A stretch of 64,000 nt of DNA from Circinella umbellata (Eukaryota > Mucoromycota > Mucoromycetes > Mucorales > Lichtheimiaceae). A program made the position numbers and the translations under genes. Numbering within the stretch: position 1 is the stretch's first letter; each line of letters starts with the position of its first letter. The notes below the pieces were generated by a model, which was not told where the DNA came from, did not search any database, and saw only the letters and a program-made list of their open reading frames with translations. Below, in pieces: positions 1-10,520 of this stretch. The stretch is taken from the NCBI GenBank assembly GCA_025093555.1, contig JAIWNF010000016.1, forward strand, positions 744,001 through 808,000, written 5' to 3'.

Positions 1-905
1 TTGTTGTAATTGTGAATGTGAAATAGTATTATTTATATATGTTTCCATTGCACGTTGATCATAATTCCAACCTTGTTGTGTAAATAATTTTTTCCATAAT
101 GTTTGATCTTGACTCAATTGACGCCATCGTCGTGATACACCAGATATACGAGCTAATGTAAGTGCATCAACAAATTGTAATATATGTAATGCAAGTTCAT
201 AAGGTAATAACTACATAAATAGAAATTATTTAGAGAAAAGAAAAATAGTTTTTTTGTTTTTGTTTCGATAGTAATAATAATAATAATAATAATATTTTAC
301 CGATAAAAAATCACGATGAAGTAAAGGAAGTAATCGATTAACAGCACCACGAGCATTAGAAGTGGATATTGTTAATAATAATTGATATGCAAATTCTATA
401 TATAAAAATTGAAATATTATTATGCAGTTCTATCAATAACAATGCATTCTTTATTATTCTTATTATTTTCTCCTCTTTTGTCTTTTTCTTTTGCTCCTTC
501 TTTCTTTCTCTTTTTTACCCCCTTTTTGTTTTCAATATTCTTTACTTTTCCCACCCACTGATTCCCCCAAAAAAAAAACTCACCAGCTTTTTGGTCATCG
601 CTCCAATTACTCATACAATCCGGCAATTCGAACCTTTGTTCAACATATCCTTCGTCTGCATGGTCAACGTCGTCTATTATTTATAATTCATTATATATAA
701 ATATATATTTGTTAATCTCTTTATTGTTTCAAAAACTATTATCAACTTTGTTTCAAGCTGACTAATTTCAAAGAAAAAGAAACAAAAAAAAAAAAAAAAG
801 AGAAAAAGTGTTGGTGCATTTTAAAGTACCAGTAGTAGTAATAGTAGTAGTAGAAGTAGAAGGAGTAGAAGGAGTAATAGCTTTTTCGAGGTGTGAATCC
901 CTCAT
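1..905 (-). CDS. F-box protein, N-terminal part (Cdc4/Fbw7-like), runs off the window
   Basis: Four exons read 905-830, 673-584, 395-301 and 210-1, all with GT-AG ends and matching phases; 157 residues are visible and the frame is still open at base 1. The start at 905 opens a Ser/Thr-rich leader. An F-box follows at about residues 86-130, beginning LLPYELALHILQFVDALTLA and continuing through the SRRWRQL and LWKKLF positions. F-box proteins bind Skp1 and select substrates for SCF ubiquitin ligases. The phrase before the box (PLLHRDFLSLLPYELAL) resembles the segment in Cdc4/Fbw7, which continue into WD40 repeats; those repeats would lie outside this window, so the subfamily is inference. A Met30/Pof1-type or unrelated F-box protein is possible. 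Confidence 0.75.
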
Positions 906-1426
906 TTAGATTCTGACGATATATGGTATAAAATTAAAAAAAAAATAAAAAAAAAAGAAAGAGAAGGTCGAAAAGAAGAAATAACAAAATAAGAAAGCAA
1001 ATAACCGAATAGAAAAAAAGAAAAAAAAAGGGCAACGCTTCTGTATTAGGCAATTTTAGTGTAAAGCTGCAAGTCCGATAACTTTAGACAAACCATAAAT
1101 TTTATTAAAAGAAACTCTTTTTTTTTTTCCTTTTTGCTTTTTTTCTTTGAATGCAAATTTTAGGGGTGATATGTACATTTTTAAATAAATTAGAAATATT
1201 GTGAAGGGGTGCGTGCGTTTGTGCGTGTGTGCATGTATAATAACAAGAATAAGAATAATAATAAAACGATAACAATAATAAGTGTGTGTGTGTGTATAAA
1301 TGTATGATGAATGAAAAAACGGCAAAGGGTATAATTTACAACAAGCGAAAGAAAAACTTGAGATTCATGCGTGTGTATGTTTTGTGATTGAAATTAAAGA
1401 GGGGTAGATAATCTTTTTTTTTATAC
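906..1426. other. Intergenic, 0.5 kb
   Basis: This stretch holds the 5' flank of the F-box gene and the 3' flank of the carrier gene. It has A-rich tracts and a short (TG)n run near 1283-1296. No coding signal with conservation is seen. Confidence 0.6.
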
Positions 1427-2479
1427 TTAGTCAAGCATAACTGTTTTCAAAGTTTCATAAGTGGGGAAAAAGATACCACAAATACCAAACCACCAAATAC
1501 TACGAGGCATAGCACCAGCAAAGAATTCACGATATACTTTAACAGGTCGACCTTGTGCTTGTGCCCACATTCTCTTTGTCATATCCATTACAGTAACTCG
1601 ACCAGCACTTGCTGGAGTTCCCAAATGACGACGTTCAGTAATCATACGAGTTCGAATGACATCCATTGGAGTTGTAAAATAACCAGCCATAAAACCACTA
1701 ATACCACCATAAACAATGGTTTGTAATGTTGGAATACCCACTTGCTCTTCAAATGCTGCACTGGCAACAATTGTTTTGTGATGTTTAGCTTGTTCAATCC
1801 AATCTCGGTATACGGAACGACGATGGAAAGCTTTGAAATTTTCATATGATACTAACAAAATCACCATGAATGGAGAATCACGTGCAGCGATAGCCCAAAA
1901 ACCTTTAAATAATCCTCGAGGACCTTCTTCCAACAATGTCTGACGAACAACATAAGAAGCAGTGGATAGTCCAGCATAATGATCCGTTTGTAGCTTTGTT
2001 GTAATGACTTCACGAGGTACCTTGATGACACTAGAAGCAAGATCACCAATGACTGCTGACAAAGCCGTTGTAGGAATTGACCATCGTTTATCGTTTGGCA
2101 TTAACTGACTTTTACAGAATTCATAAGTACTGAATCGTGCACCCCCTTGACCAGCAGCACCTAAAGCAGATACAAAAAACCCTTTGCCAAGGCTACGTGC
2201 GGTTTCCCGAGTAAAAATACGTCGCCATGGGTTAGAAGAGACATCGGCTTGAATTCTAGTTTTGATTGTATCCAAAGGATGCATGATTGAATAAGACAGA
2301 GAAAGTCCCATTGCTCCTGCAGCCAAATGATCTGTCAAAAAAGTAATAATAAAATTTTATTAGTATCTTGTGAACAAATTATAGGTTTTTATTGATATGC
2401 AATTTACTAACTTACATTTATAGAGTTCACCAGGTGTATAAACCTTTTTAGACGTGCTGTTGACTGTTACTGATGACAT
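1427..2479 (-). CDS. Mitochondrial carrier family protein (SAM-carrier-like)
   Basis: Two exons, 2479-2416 and 2331-1427, give 322 residues, the usual size for a mitochondrial carrier. The three signature motifs of the SLC25 fold are visible: PLDTIKTR at residue 40, PREVITTK at 127 (Glu replaces the usual Asp) and PMDVIRTR at 243, each at the end of an odd-numbered helix. The segments around the second and third motifs (SSVIKVPREV, ARDSPF, GICGIFF near the end) recall the S-adenosylmethionine carrier group (Pet8/SLC25A26), so transport of a nucleotide-like or SAM-like solute across the inner mitochondrial membrane is a reasonable guess; substrate is not proven. The upstream start at 2479 is preferred over the in-exon ATG at 2338 because the first exon ends in a clean donor and keeps phase. 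Confidence 0.85.
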
Positions 2480-2666
2480 GATAATGATGGAATGGTAGTA
2501 ATTATTATAATTGACAAGGAAAACCCTTTCTTTTTGAAGTTGTTAAGATCAAAAAAAGGGGTTGAAAAAAAAAAGATAAAAAAAAAGTATATAGATTTTT
2601 TCTATTTCTTTTTTATCTTTTTATATAAAGAAATTCGGCTCCATTCAAAAGGTGAGTCAATTGATT

Positions 2667-2675
2667 AACCAATCA
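2667..2675. promoter_or_regulatory. CCAAT-type element upstream of the carrier gene
   Basis: The motif AACCAATCA lies about 190 bp upstream of the carrier start codon. CCAAT boxes are bound by the HAP complex, which in fungi often controls mitochondrial genes. One motif in AT-rich DNA is weak evidence. Confidence 0.25.
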
Positions 2676-3531
2676 AAATGAATAAATCAACATAAGTCAT
2701 TTTGAATTTTGGCATTTAAAGCACTCTTAATAAAATTGATTGGATATTGTAGTTGTTTGTCACACTCAGTTTCCTCCAACCAAAATCAAAGCCGATAAAC
2801 CCATAACTTTTTTTTTTTTTCATAAGATTTTCATTCTCTTTTTTTTTATATTCCTTTCCCCTTGTATCTTTTTTTTAACATTTCTGCTTAAAGGTAACTT
2901 TTTATGATAATGTCATTACTTAACTAATGATCACAGTAATAAATTTCCGTATTGTTTTGTACTACAAACAAATATCAATTTTTGATTTTAATGGATATCT
3001 TTTTTAATCTGACAAAACGCGATTAAGGGCTGATCATCCATCTTTGTAATGATTGTCACACAAAAAATCTTCCACTAGTCGCATTTAGATCAACGGAGGT
3101 AAAATGAAATAAATCTATATGAAAGCATTCATTTCCTTAGCATTATAATCATGTGACGGGTTAAAAAAAGGTACCTGTTGTTTTGACATTTGATTGGTAG
3201 GATTTAGAAACTAATAAGCATTAATCCACCCTAATAGAAAATAGTATAATATTGAATACTATTTATGAATTTGACGTTCGTAATATCCAACCGATTGTCC
3301 TAGAATAAAAAGCGAGCTTTTCAAGATAGTAAATAATACCTCAAAAGAGTTCACAACTGGATTAAAAAGTTGGCGGCGATCACCCGCGATATGTATAACC
3401 ATTTCCATATAATCACTCGGGGAAATCATTACTTTGGCACTACATGTATATTTAATGACAACTACGTGTCTACTAGCATGTATGTCTGTACATATATACC
3501 TGATAGTATGCATTACAAAGAAATTTGTTAA

Positions 3532-3611
3532 TATACTAAATTTGAATAGAATTTTATTTCTAATGCATATTTATACTAAATTTGAATAGAATTTTATTTC
3601 TAATGCATATT
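3532..3611. repeat. Tandem duplication, 2 x 40 bp
   Basis: A 40-bp unit starting TATACTAAATTTGAATAG occurs at 3532 and again, identical, at 3572. Identity of the copies suggests a recent slippage or repair duplication. Confidence 0.9.
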
Positions 3612-4299
3612 TTATATATAGACAGTGATAAATAAAATGTGTGATCAACAGTCTACACCATCGATGGTTAATGTGTAGGGCGAGCCAAAATCAAAAATAA
3701 TCTTTTTTTCACAGAAAAACATGTATAACAGGAGTAGACTGTCTATTCGCTGACGCAATCATCCTAAAAACAGCTTTCCGCTTTTATTAATCATGATAAT
3801 CATAGGAACTCTCTTTGTTCTTCTTCAGTCAATTGATGCATACCACCATTAGCACAGTTCAAATTTTCTATTTATCACTAGTTTTTCACCACATAGATAT
3901 TGGAATGTTCGTTCAACTTGTAAAGAATCCCGTTTTTTGCTTCATTTGCATTCATAATCATAACAGACTATAAAGGCTTATACTATCAGTTCATTCCCAC
4001 AGTGATACATCACATAAAGATATAAAAGACGCTATTTACTGCCTTTGATGTGATCAATTCAACACAAAGCGATTTACTAATATGATATATTATAGAATTT
4101 TACCAGTAAAGCCTGGAAAAAGTTTATATCTTCCTCCAGTAAATTACGAAAAGAAAAAAAATGTGCATAAAATGTGCATAAAATATTAAAGCTAAACTGT
4201 TATTTTGATGTTAGTATAAACCTGCATGAATGTTTCGCACTTGCCATACAAAGAGTGATCCCTTATCGTGAACGAATTAAAAAAAAATATTTAAAACTT

Positions 4300-5040
4300 G
4301 CTTTTTATTTTACGTCTCTAGTGGAACATACCGTCCTTTTCAGACATTTTTGTTTGAGGCTGAGATAAAGAAAGTAAAAATTAAATAAAAACCTGTGCTC
4401 GTAAGGAGGGACAGTGGAAAATTGAGAAAAAATGAAGGTAAAAAACCATCCTATGGATAGGTGATATAAAGCGGTATTATCACCCGAGCTGAACAGTCTA
4501 GATTAAAGAAAGCAATGGGAAAGAGAAGGTAGTAAATACTAAAAAGAAGAAAAAAGAAAAAGGGGAATCCTAAGGTGAGTTTAAAAAGTACGTACTTTGT
4601 TGTAGAGAGAAAACTAGTCTATTTGACAAAAGCCTGGCCAGGAGAACCACCACAAAACACCCCACAAATAGCTCGCCGGGTGATGATAAACGCGTCGAGT
4701 TCTGCAAGCATTTTACACCAAATATTACTGAGGTATTGTGTTTTTCATGATAAAGTTGGTTGCAATTTTTATATCCACATGATTGGATCAGCACTCTGCT
4801 TAGAACGGCCGCAAGTTGAAAGTTCTGCATTAATTAATGCATAACGGATGGGATCGTAGTTGCCATTCAGAAGTTGGTGGATAATTGCGTTAAGTAGTGT
4901 GGAGAAAATATCACATTATGGTTTTGGAAGAGGATTTACAATAGGTGATTTATTACATGAATACTCTAGCTTCTTATGTAATTTTGTGAGACGTGCATCA
5001 CCAGGTAAAACTGCATTCAGTAAACATAGGCTATAGTTGG
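4300..5040 (+). repeat. Left inverted-repeat arm
   Basis: This arm matches the reverse complement of 7846-8545. The best stretch (about 4850-4975) is roughly 85% identical by eye, sharing for instance GGAGAAAATATCACA and TTTACAATAGGTGATTT. Similarity weakens toward 4300 and stops sharply near 5040. Short open frames exist on both strands of this arm, but the other arm has stops in the equivalent frames, so no gene is called. Confidence 0.8.
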
Positions 5041-5571
5041 TAATGGGGCGATATGTCACATTATTTTTGTTTCAGATTTAGTAGGAGCATTATAAATTAT
5101 CTAAATCCATTGGCTTGGGTTTTCAATATTATTGAGCTGCAGGTTAATGAATGGTAAAATCACCAGACCGTATTATTTCAGCTTTGGTCTAATGAAGTGC
5201 GTGTAGAAGAGTTGACTCAACAGATTTCATGAAAGGCCAGAAGGTCCAAGACCTATCTTTTTTGATACCCCTATGCTGGTTATAACTGAAAAGGATATGC
5301 GCGCAATCAGTTGTTAAGCATCTAAAAGCTTTTTGCTGTTAATTAGAACCCTGGGTAAATAATATTTCTTTGTTTGAGATTGTCATTTATCATATAGTGT
5401 AGGTCTGTCCGTTAGTTGTGGGCTGTAAAACTATTTTGTTGGTACAGATAAAGTAGTCGTTGTATGTCATTTGGTATACTGCTGATCGCTACATCATCTG
5501 GATATAAGAGACAAACATTGAACTACTGGTATAGAGCTGGCAAGATTAGCGGCTGATTGGGCGTTCTTGCT
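5041..5571. other. Element interior, decayed
   Basis: Slightly coding-like stretches are present (for example around 5180-5260 on the plus strand), but every frame is interrupted. It may be the separated 5' part of the orphan-family gene downstream. Confidence 0.3.
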
Positions 5572-6260
5572 GGGGGTCCGCGTGGGAACCGAAGAACCGG
5601 AACCAACTCAGTTCTAGATAGAGAACCGAAATCTTAAAATGGATACGCAGCAACTAATCATGAATGCAACAACACTCCTTTTTCTTTCTTTTCTTTCATT
5701 CAACGCGGTCATTACTTTCTTTTCGATATTTTCTTTTACGAATCCAGCAATAGTAATGCTCCAACTTCCATCAACACGGTCCATATTTTTTTTTTAATAA
5801 TTACTTTTACAAATGTAGCAACAATGGTACTTTTCTTTCTTATTTCACTTTTGACTTATTACCTTCTGGATGCAACAACAATAATATTCAAACTTTCAAT
5901 AAATACGAAAGCTTTAAATTAAAATATTTATGCTCTTTTTGACTGTAATAATCTATAGTTCCTGTTACTGTTTTCGCTTCAATAGGTCCATATACTAACA
6001 ACTTCCTTGAAGATCATTACCTCTATCCTCCATTTGGAGGAAGTAATTTGGTTTTTTTATGATAACCGGAATTCAGTCTTTCGCATACTTGTTGGATGCA
6101 TATAAAAGCTTTTGGTACTGTATATTATATACATTTGATATGCCTCTTTTTTTTTATAAAAAAAAAAAAGTACCACCAAAGTAGTGTCGGTTCCTCGGTT
6201 CTTCTCGGGGTCGATTTGGTCCCCTGAAGGAACCGAACCGAACCGGACTGTGAGGATCCC
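5572..6260. mobile_element. MITE-like insertion with GGTTC/GAACC-rich inverted ends
   Basis: The left end begins GGGGGTCCG and continues into GAACCGAAGAACCGGAACC. The right end, read in reverse, begins GGGATCCTCACAG and continues into repeated GGTTCG. These imperfect terminal inverted repeats resemble those of hAT-like non-autonomous elements, with no coding capacity between them. The interior has about four imperfect 57-78 bp units starting near 5662, 5740, 5811 and 5868. A clear target-site duplication was not found. Confidence 0.45.
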
Positions 6261-6490
6261 TAGCTGTCAACGCCACGCAACTATATCAGTGGAAATATTT
6301 TCCATTAAACAACCACACAGAGCTCGACCTGCTTCGCCGTGTGTGGAGCTTGGTCGAGCTATGCTTAGACAATGTCTATATTCAGACGCGTGGGTAAGTT
6401 GGAAAACGAGGGGTAGATCAGCTCAACAATTAACTATATCAGTTTAACTGACTCTTTTTTTGTTATCATTTTAGAGGTGAGAAGACGAAC

Positions 6491-7080
6491 ATGGCCTCGT
6501 CTTCTAGAAAGAATGAGTCGCGTGTGCCTGCTGGTGTAGCACCAATGAAGAGAAAAGCGATTGGAAGGCGAGGAGATTTGATATTTGTGAAAGGTGGGAT
6601 TGAAGTGGGCTGTGGTGAGCTTGGCAAAGTGGATAGTGGTGCCAAGGGTACAAAGGAGATGAAAGAAGGCTTTTTAAAAGCTCCAAAAATGATGAAAGAT
6701 CAACTGGCAGCACTGATTAATAAACGACCAGATCAGTTTGAAAAGTTGCGCGTGGTTGGCTTCATCTCAATGGGTAAGGATTCATTTATAAGACAGCTTT
6801 TATTATTTATAACGATCTCTCATAAAATAGTATTTTATTAGGATTAAGCCTACAAGTGTTAGTTATGGATTGCCCGTTCGGCAATATCTGCAGAATTCGC
6901 CGTATAACAAGAGTTGAATACCCGCAAACAATTGAAACTTACCAAAACGAAGTTATACCCATGTATGAATTGATTCTAATTGTAAAAGAAATAATGATCA
7001 GTAATATTAAATTGCTGGAAGCTCCAACAACATCAACAACCATTGGCTTCGCTCAAGTTATATCAAATCAATTCCGCTAA
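6491..7080 (+). CDS. Orphan-family protein (mucoralean repeated family), possibly 5'-truncated
   Basis: Two exons, 6491-6773 and 6842-7080, give 173 residues. Recognisable blocks are KRKAIGRRGDLIF (about residue 20), VGCGELGK, and VVGFISMGLSLQVLVMDCP across the intron, followed by CRIRR and a weakly conserved tail. From memory this pattern recurs in many uncharacterised proteins of Mucorales; no biochemical function is known to me. A further coding block (about 6261-6394, residues like RPASPCVELGRAMLRQCLY) lies upstream before a good GTAAGT donor, but its phase does not match the acceptor near 6473, so the 5' half is probably damaged, perhaps by the MITE-like insertion directly upstream. It lies between the inverted arms and may be captured cargo. 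Confidence 0.5.
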
Positions 7081-7845
7081 CCCCCGATGTCCTCCCTCCC
7101 CAACCTCATCACCCAATACAGTAACTCCAGACAAGCAAAAAGAACCACCAATTCCATCCTTCAAATCCGCAAAAATAACCAAACGACAAAGAAGATCGAG
7201 CATTTAATTTTTTTTTCTATTTATAATTTTCTTATAACCATATTATTTCATATTCTCTATTCAGAATTTTTTTATAACCATACTATTTTCACATTCTCTA
7301 CTAACGTTTGCCTGCCTCGCTTCGCTTCCGGTCATTCAACGGAAAACGCGTCGCAAGGGGGGTAAACTCCCCTTGACCCCCCCCCCATGCAGGCGCTTCG
7401 CGTCTGGTAGCGACGATGCCCAAGGCTGTATAATTGTTTTGTAGATCTAGTCAAATAAAGAAATAAAGTGTGATAGTATAACAATAAGATGTCTTTACAG
7501 TTGAATAATGGCATTTTATTAAACGAAAAGCAAAAAAAAAGAAAAATAATACTAATGCCATGACTGTATAATTTACTACTGTAGTAATAATATGGTGAGA
7601 TTTACGTACTTTAGTTTTGTAATAATCACTGTCTTGATAGATAAAAAAATATTAAAAGGGAGTGGGTTATTATTCATTGATCAGAGAGTATAATATTATT
7701 TACTGACACATTAACAGTGACTGTTCAAGGCCTTCTTTCGAACAAGTACATATATACTTCTTGGGGTTATAAATCATGCCAAGTTCTTTTTCCATTAAGA
7801 GAGCATGCACTTGGTTGTGTTCTTTTTATTACCTCTTACATTTAA
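7081..7845. other. Element interior, 3' part, no gene
   Basis: AT-rich DNA with a GC-rich island at 7310-7425. Open frames here are low-complexity and lack support. Confidence 0.4.
7360..7412. repeat. GC-rich hairpin with G-run and C-run
   Basis: AAGGGG followed by GTAAACTCCCCTT can fold into a short stem; it is followed by a run of about eleven C and a GCGCTTCGCG palindrome-like motif. Such GC-rich foldback sequences stand out from the AT-rich surroundings and are typical of repeat-element ends. Confidence 0.5.
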
Positions 7846-8545
7846 CAGCTATAGCTTATGTTTACTGAGTGCAGTTTTACCTGGTGATGCACTTGTCACG
7901 AAGTTACACGACAAAGCTGCTGGAGTATTCGATGTAACAAATCACCTATTGTAAACTTTCTTCCAAAACCATATTGTGATATTTTCTCCATACTAATTAA
8001 AGCGGTTATCCACCAACGTCTGAATGGCAACCACGATCACATTCGTTATGCATCAACTAATATACAGAACTTGTAACTTGCTGCCGTTTTAAACAAAATC
8101 CTAATCTAATCATATAAATCCAAAATTGCAACCAGCTCTATTATGAAATATACAATACCTCAGTAACGCTTGGTCAAACTGTTTGTAGAACTCAGTGCAT
8201 TTCATCACCCAGGAAGCGATTATGACAGTTTATGAGGACTCTCCTAGTCAGGCTTTTTTGTCAGATGGTTCAATTCTTCGCCTGTAACAGAGTAAGTACT
8301 CTCTAACTTCTCTCTACGATTTCAAATTTTTCTTTTTCTTCTACTTATTTTAGCCCAATGTTTAGTTTGGCTAATAATACCACTTAATATCACTCATTCG
8401 TATGATGATTTTTAATCTTCAACTCTCTATCTTACCCTTTTCCCTGCTTACGAAGGCAGGATTTCAATTTACTTTTACTTTCTTTTATCGGGTTTGAACA
8501 AAAAAGATGATGTGTCCAACAGAGATGTAAAATAAAAAACAATCG
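7846..8545 (-). repeat. Right inverted-repeat arm
   Basis: Reverse complement of this segment aligns with 4300-5040, with many substitutions and small indels. The matched blocks run in the same order across the whole arm, which excludes chance similarity. Confidence 0.8.
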
Positions 8546-8660
8546 ATAGCACTAATCATTTTCCACACGTTTTTAAAAATAAAAAACACAGAAATTATTC
8601 TCTTTTGATATTTTGTTTATTATTATTAATAGAATTATTATTGTTTTTTTTTTTATCTTT

Positions 8661-10520
8661 TTATCCAGTCATACTTTTTGCTTCTATAACACCAATCATA
8701 CATTCTTTTGTCATTAATGTTCCATGATAACCTAATGCTTCTTTTGCTGCATCAGATGATGAATAACGAAAGGTCATCCAGTTGCTACCTGATTGGTATC
8801 GTTCTTCGATCTGACCACATTTTGAAAAGAATTCAATCACTGTAACTTTCATTTCAGCTGGATAGCCAAACACTTTCACCATGGTAGAGCCCTTGTTGGT
8901 ATTAGATGATGCATTATTGCTATGACTAATGGTACAAGTAGTGACTGTGTTCATAGTAGATGAAAGGAAACTATTATTATTGTTGTCTTGATTCATGGAT
9001 AATTTGTTTGTATTGTTTTGTGGATGATGCATGACAGCTAAAGTCCAAGCATCTTTATAAGAAAAAAATTTAGTTTTTACATTCAACATCATGATATTTC
9101 ACCAGATATACAACAGATATAACATATACACGCATTTATATTAAATATCCCATATATATACACACACCGACCACCCCATGTTTTAACTTTTTACAAATAT
9201 ATATATTTACCTGGTTTGCTTGATGTCTTTGTTGTATCAGGTGATGTTGAATATTTTCGTGGATTAACACCAATATCCCAGATAGAAACAACAGGTGGTT
9301 CATCGATTTCTTTAGTAGATCGATTGCTACTATCACCAAATCCTTCATCTCCAGACATTCCGAATACACCACTATGATTACTTGATTGTTTGTATAGAGT
9401 TCTTCGTCTACTTTAAACCATTCCAACCCCCCAAGAAAATAAATGTTATTTATAATAATTTTTATACATCTTTTTTTTCCATTGGACATAAAAAAAATAA
9501 CCACCATATACTATTTTTTTGTTTCAATCATTTGCATTTATAAAAACTTACTCTGATTCATTTTGTCCTTCAAAGACGCGTTTTTGACCAGGTTTTGTAG
9601 CCTAAAAATAGTAATAATAATAATAGATTCCCCATTTTTAAACATTAAAAATCTCACATTTGTTTGCTTTGTTTTATTTTTCTGTTCTTATCATCCATAT
9701 ACCCCCCCCCTTTTTTTTGGGCAAACCATACGTTAACAGGTGCAGTAGCAGAGGTGAGGAAACCAGGTAATGTGGTACGGGGTGCACCAAAAGCTTTTGC
9801 AGAAGTTGATCGTGCTGTTGTTGCAGTAGATATATCTTGTTGTAATTTTGTTGTAGTTGTTTGATCATCTTTATTAAATAAACTTGGTGGGATCGAAGTA
9901 CGTGTTACTTTGTCGGGTTTAACAATAAAGTGTGGTACATTGGTATCGGGAAAACTGGTTCGTAAACTTAATAAAGAATCAGATTGTTGTTGTTGTTGTT
10001 GTTGCTGAGCTCCACCAAATAATGATGATGTTTGCTGTTGTTGTTGTCCAGTAGTTGAGCCAAATAAACCTCCAGATGGTTGCTGTGTAGTATTTGTACC
10101 GAATTTTAATCCTCCTGTTTGACCTGATGTATTAGTAGTAGTACCGAAACCTCCAAAACTTGGTTTTGCTCCCGTAGTAGAGGTGGTATTACCAAATAAA
10201 CCACCAGTAGTAGGTGCTGTTGAAGTAGCCGTGGCGGTAGTATTACCCGTGTTGCCGAAATTAAAACTTGTGGTTGGATTAGTAGTATTGCCAGTGGTAT
10301 TAGTGCCAAAACCACCAAATGAAGTAGCCGATGGTGCTGTAGAAGTAGTAGGAGCTGTACTTGTTGATGCACCAAATAATCCTGTGTTAGGTTGATTGGA
10401 TGCAGCTGGTGCGAATAAAGACGTGTTGCTTCGTTGATGTCCACCACCAGTACCAGTTGCACCGGTTGTACTTCCGAATCCACCGAATCCAGTTGTTTGT
10501 TGTGAAGGTTGGCCAAACAT
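8661..10520 (-). CDS. FG nucleoporin of the Nup35/Nup53 family
   Basis: Four exons, 10520-9732, 9601-9552, 9407-9211 and 9052-8661, give 475 residues. The first ~175 residues are a low-complexity FG domain with many GLFG, FGGFG and SLFG units and two poly-Gln runs; such regions line the nuclear pore channel. The last exon (residues 346-475) contains the divergent RRM of the Nup35/Nup53 family at about 402-470, with VKVFGYP as first strand, NWMTFRY as the conserved central strand and MIGV near the end. In this family the RRM dimerises, and the protein links Nic96/Nup93 to the pore membrane. The final residues do not form the amphipathic membrane-binding helix expected at the C-terminus of some members. 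Two short middle exons carry a conserved linker (SIWDIGVNPRKY). Confidence 0.9.

Larger units (their letters stand above)
2480..4299. other. Intergenic, 1.8 kb, no gene seen
   Basis: This contains the promoter side of the carrier gene and a 40-bp tandem duplication. Short open frames here lack conserved features, consistent splice structure or recognisable domains. Confidence 0.5.
4300..8545. mobile_element. Decayed composite element bounded by long inverted repeats
   Basis: Two arms of about 0.7 kb, in opposite orientation, bound about 2.8 kb of DNA. The interior carries a gene of a repeated orphan family and a smaller inverted-repeat insertion. Long inverted ends plus a captured gene fit a non-autonomous DNA transposon of the Mutator-like kind, or two head-to-head copies of one dispersed repeat. 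No transposase is recognised and no target-site duplication could be fixed because the outer edges are blurred. The right edge stops about 115 bp from the stop codon of the Nup35 gene. Confidence 0.5.

Noticed and set aside
369..700. Open frames of 105 and 69 residues, plus strand
   Set aside because: They run antisense over introns and exons of the F-box gene and have low-complexity Phe/Leu/Ser content.
4570..4844. Overlapping open frames in the left inverted arm
   Set aside because: The equivalent frames in the other arm contain several stops, so the arms are not coding now.
7087..7365. 92-residue open frame after the orphan-family gene
   Set aside because: No conserved features; composition follows AT-rich DNA, and it runs into the GC-rich hairpin.
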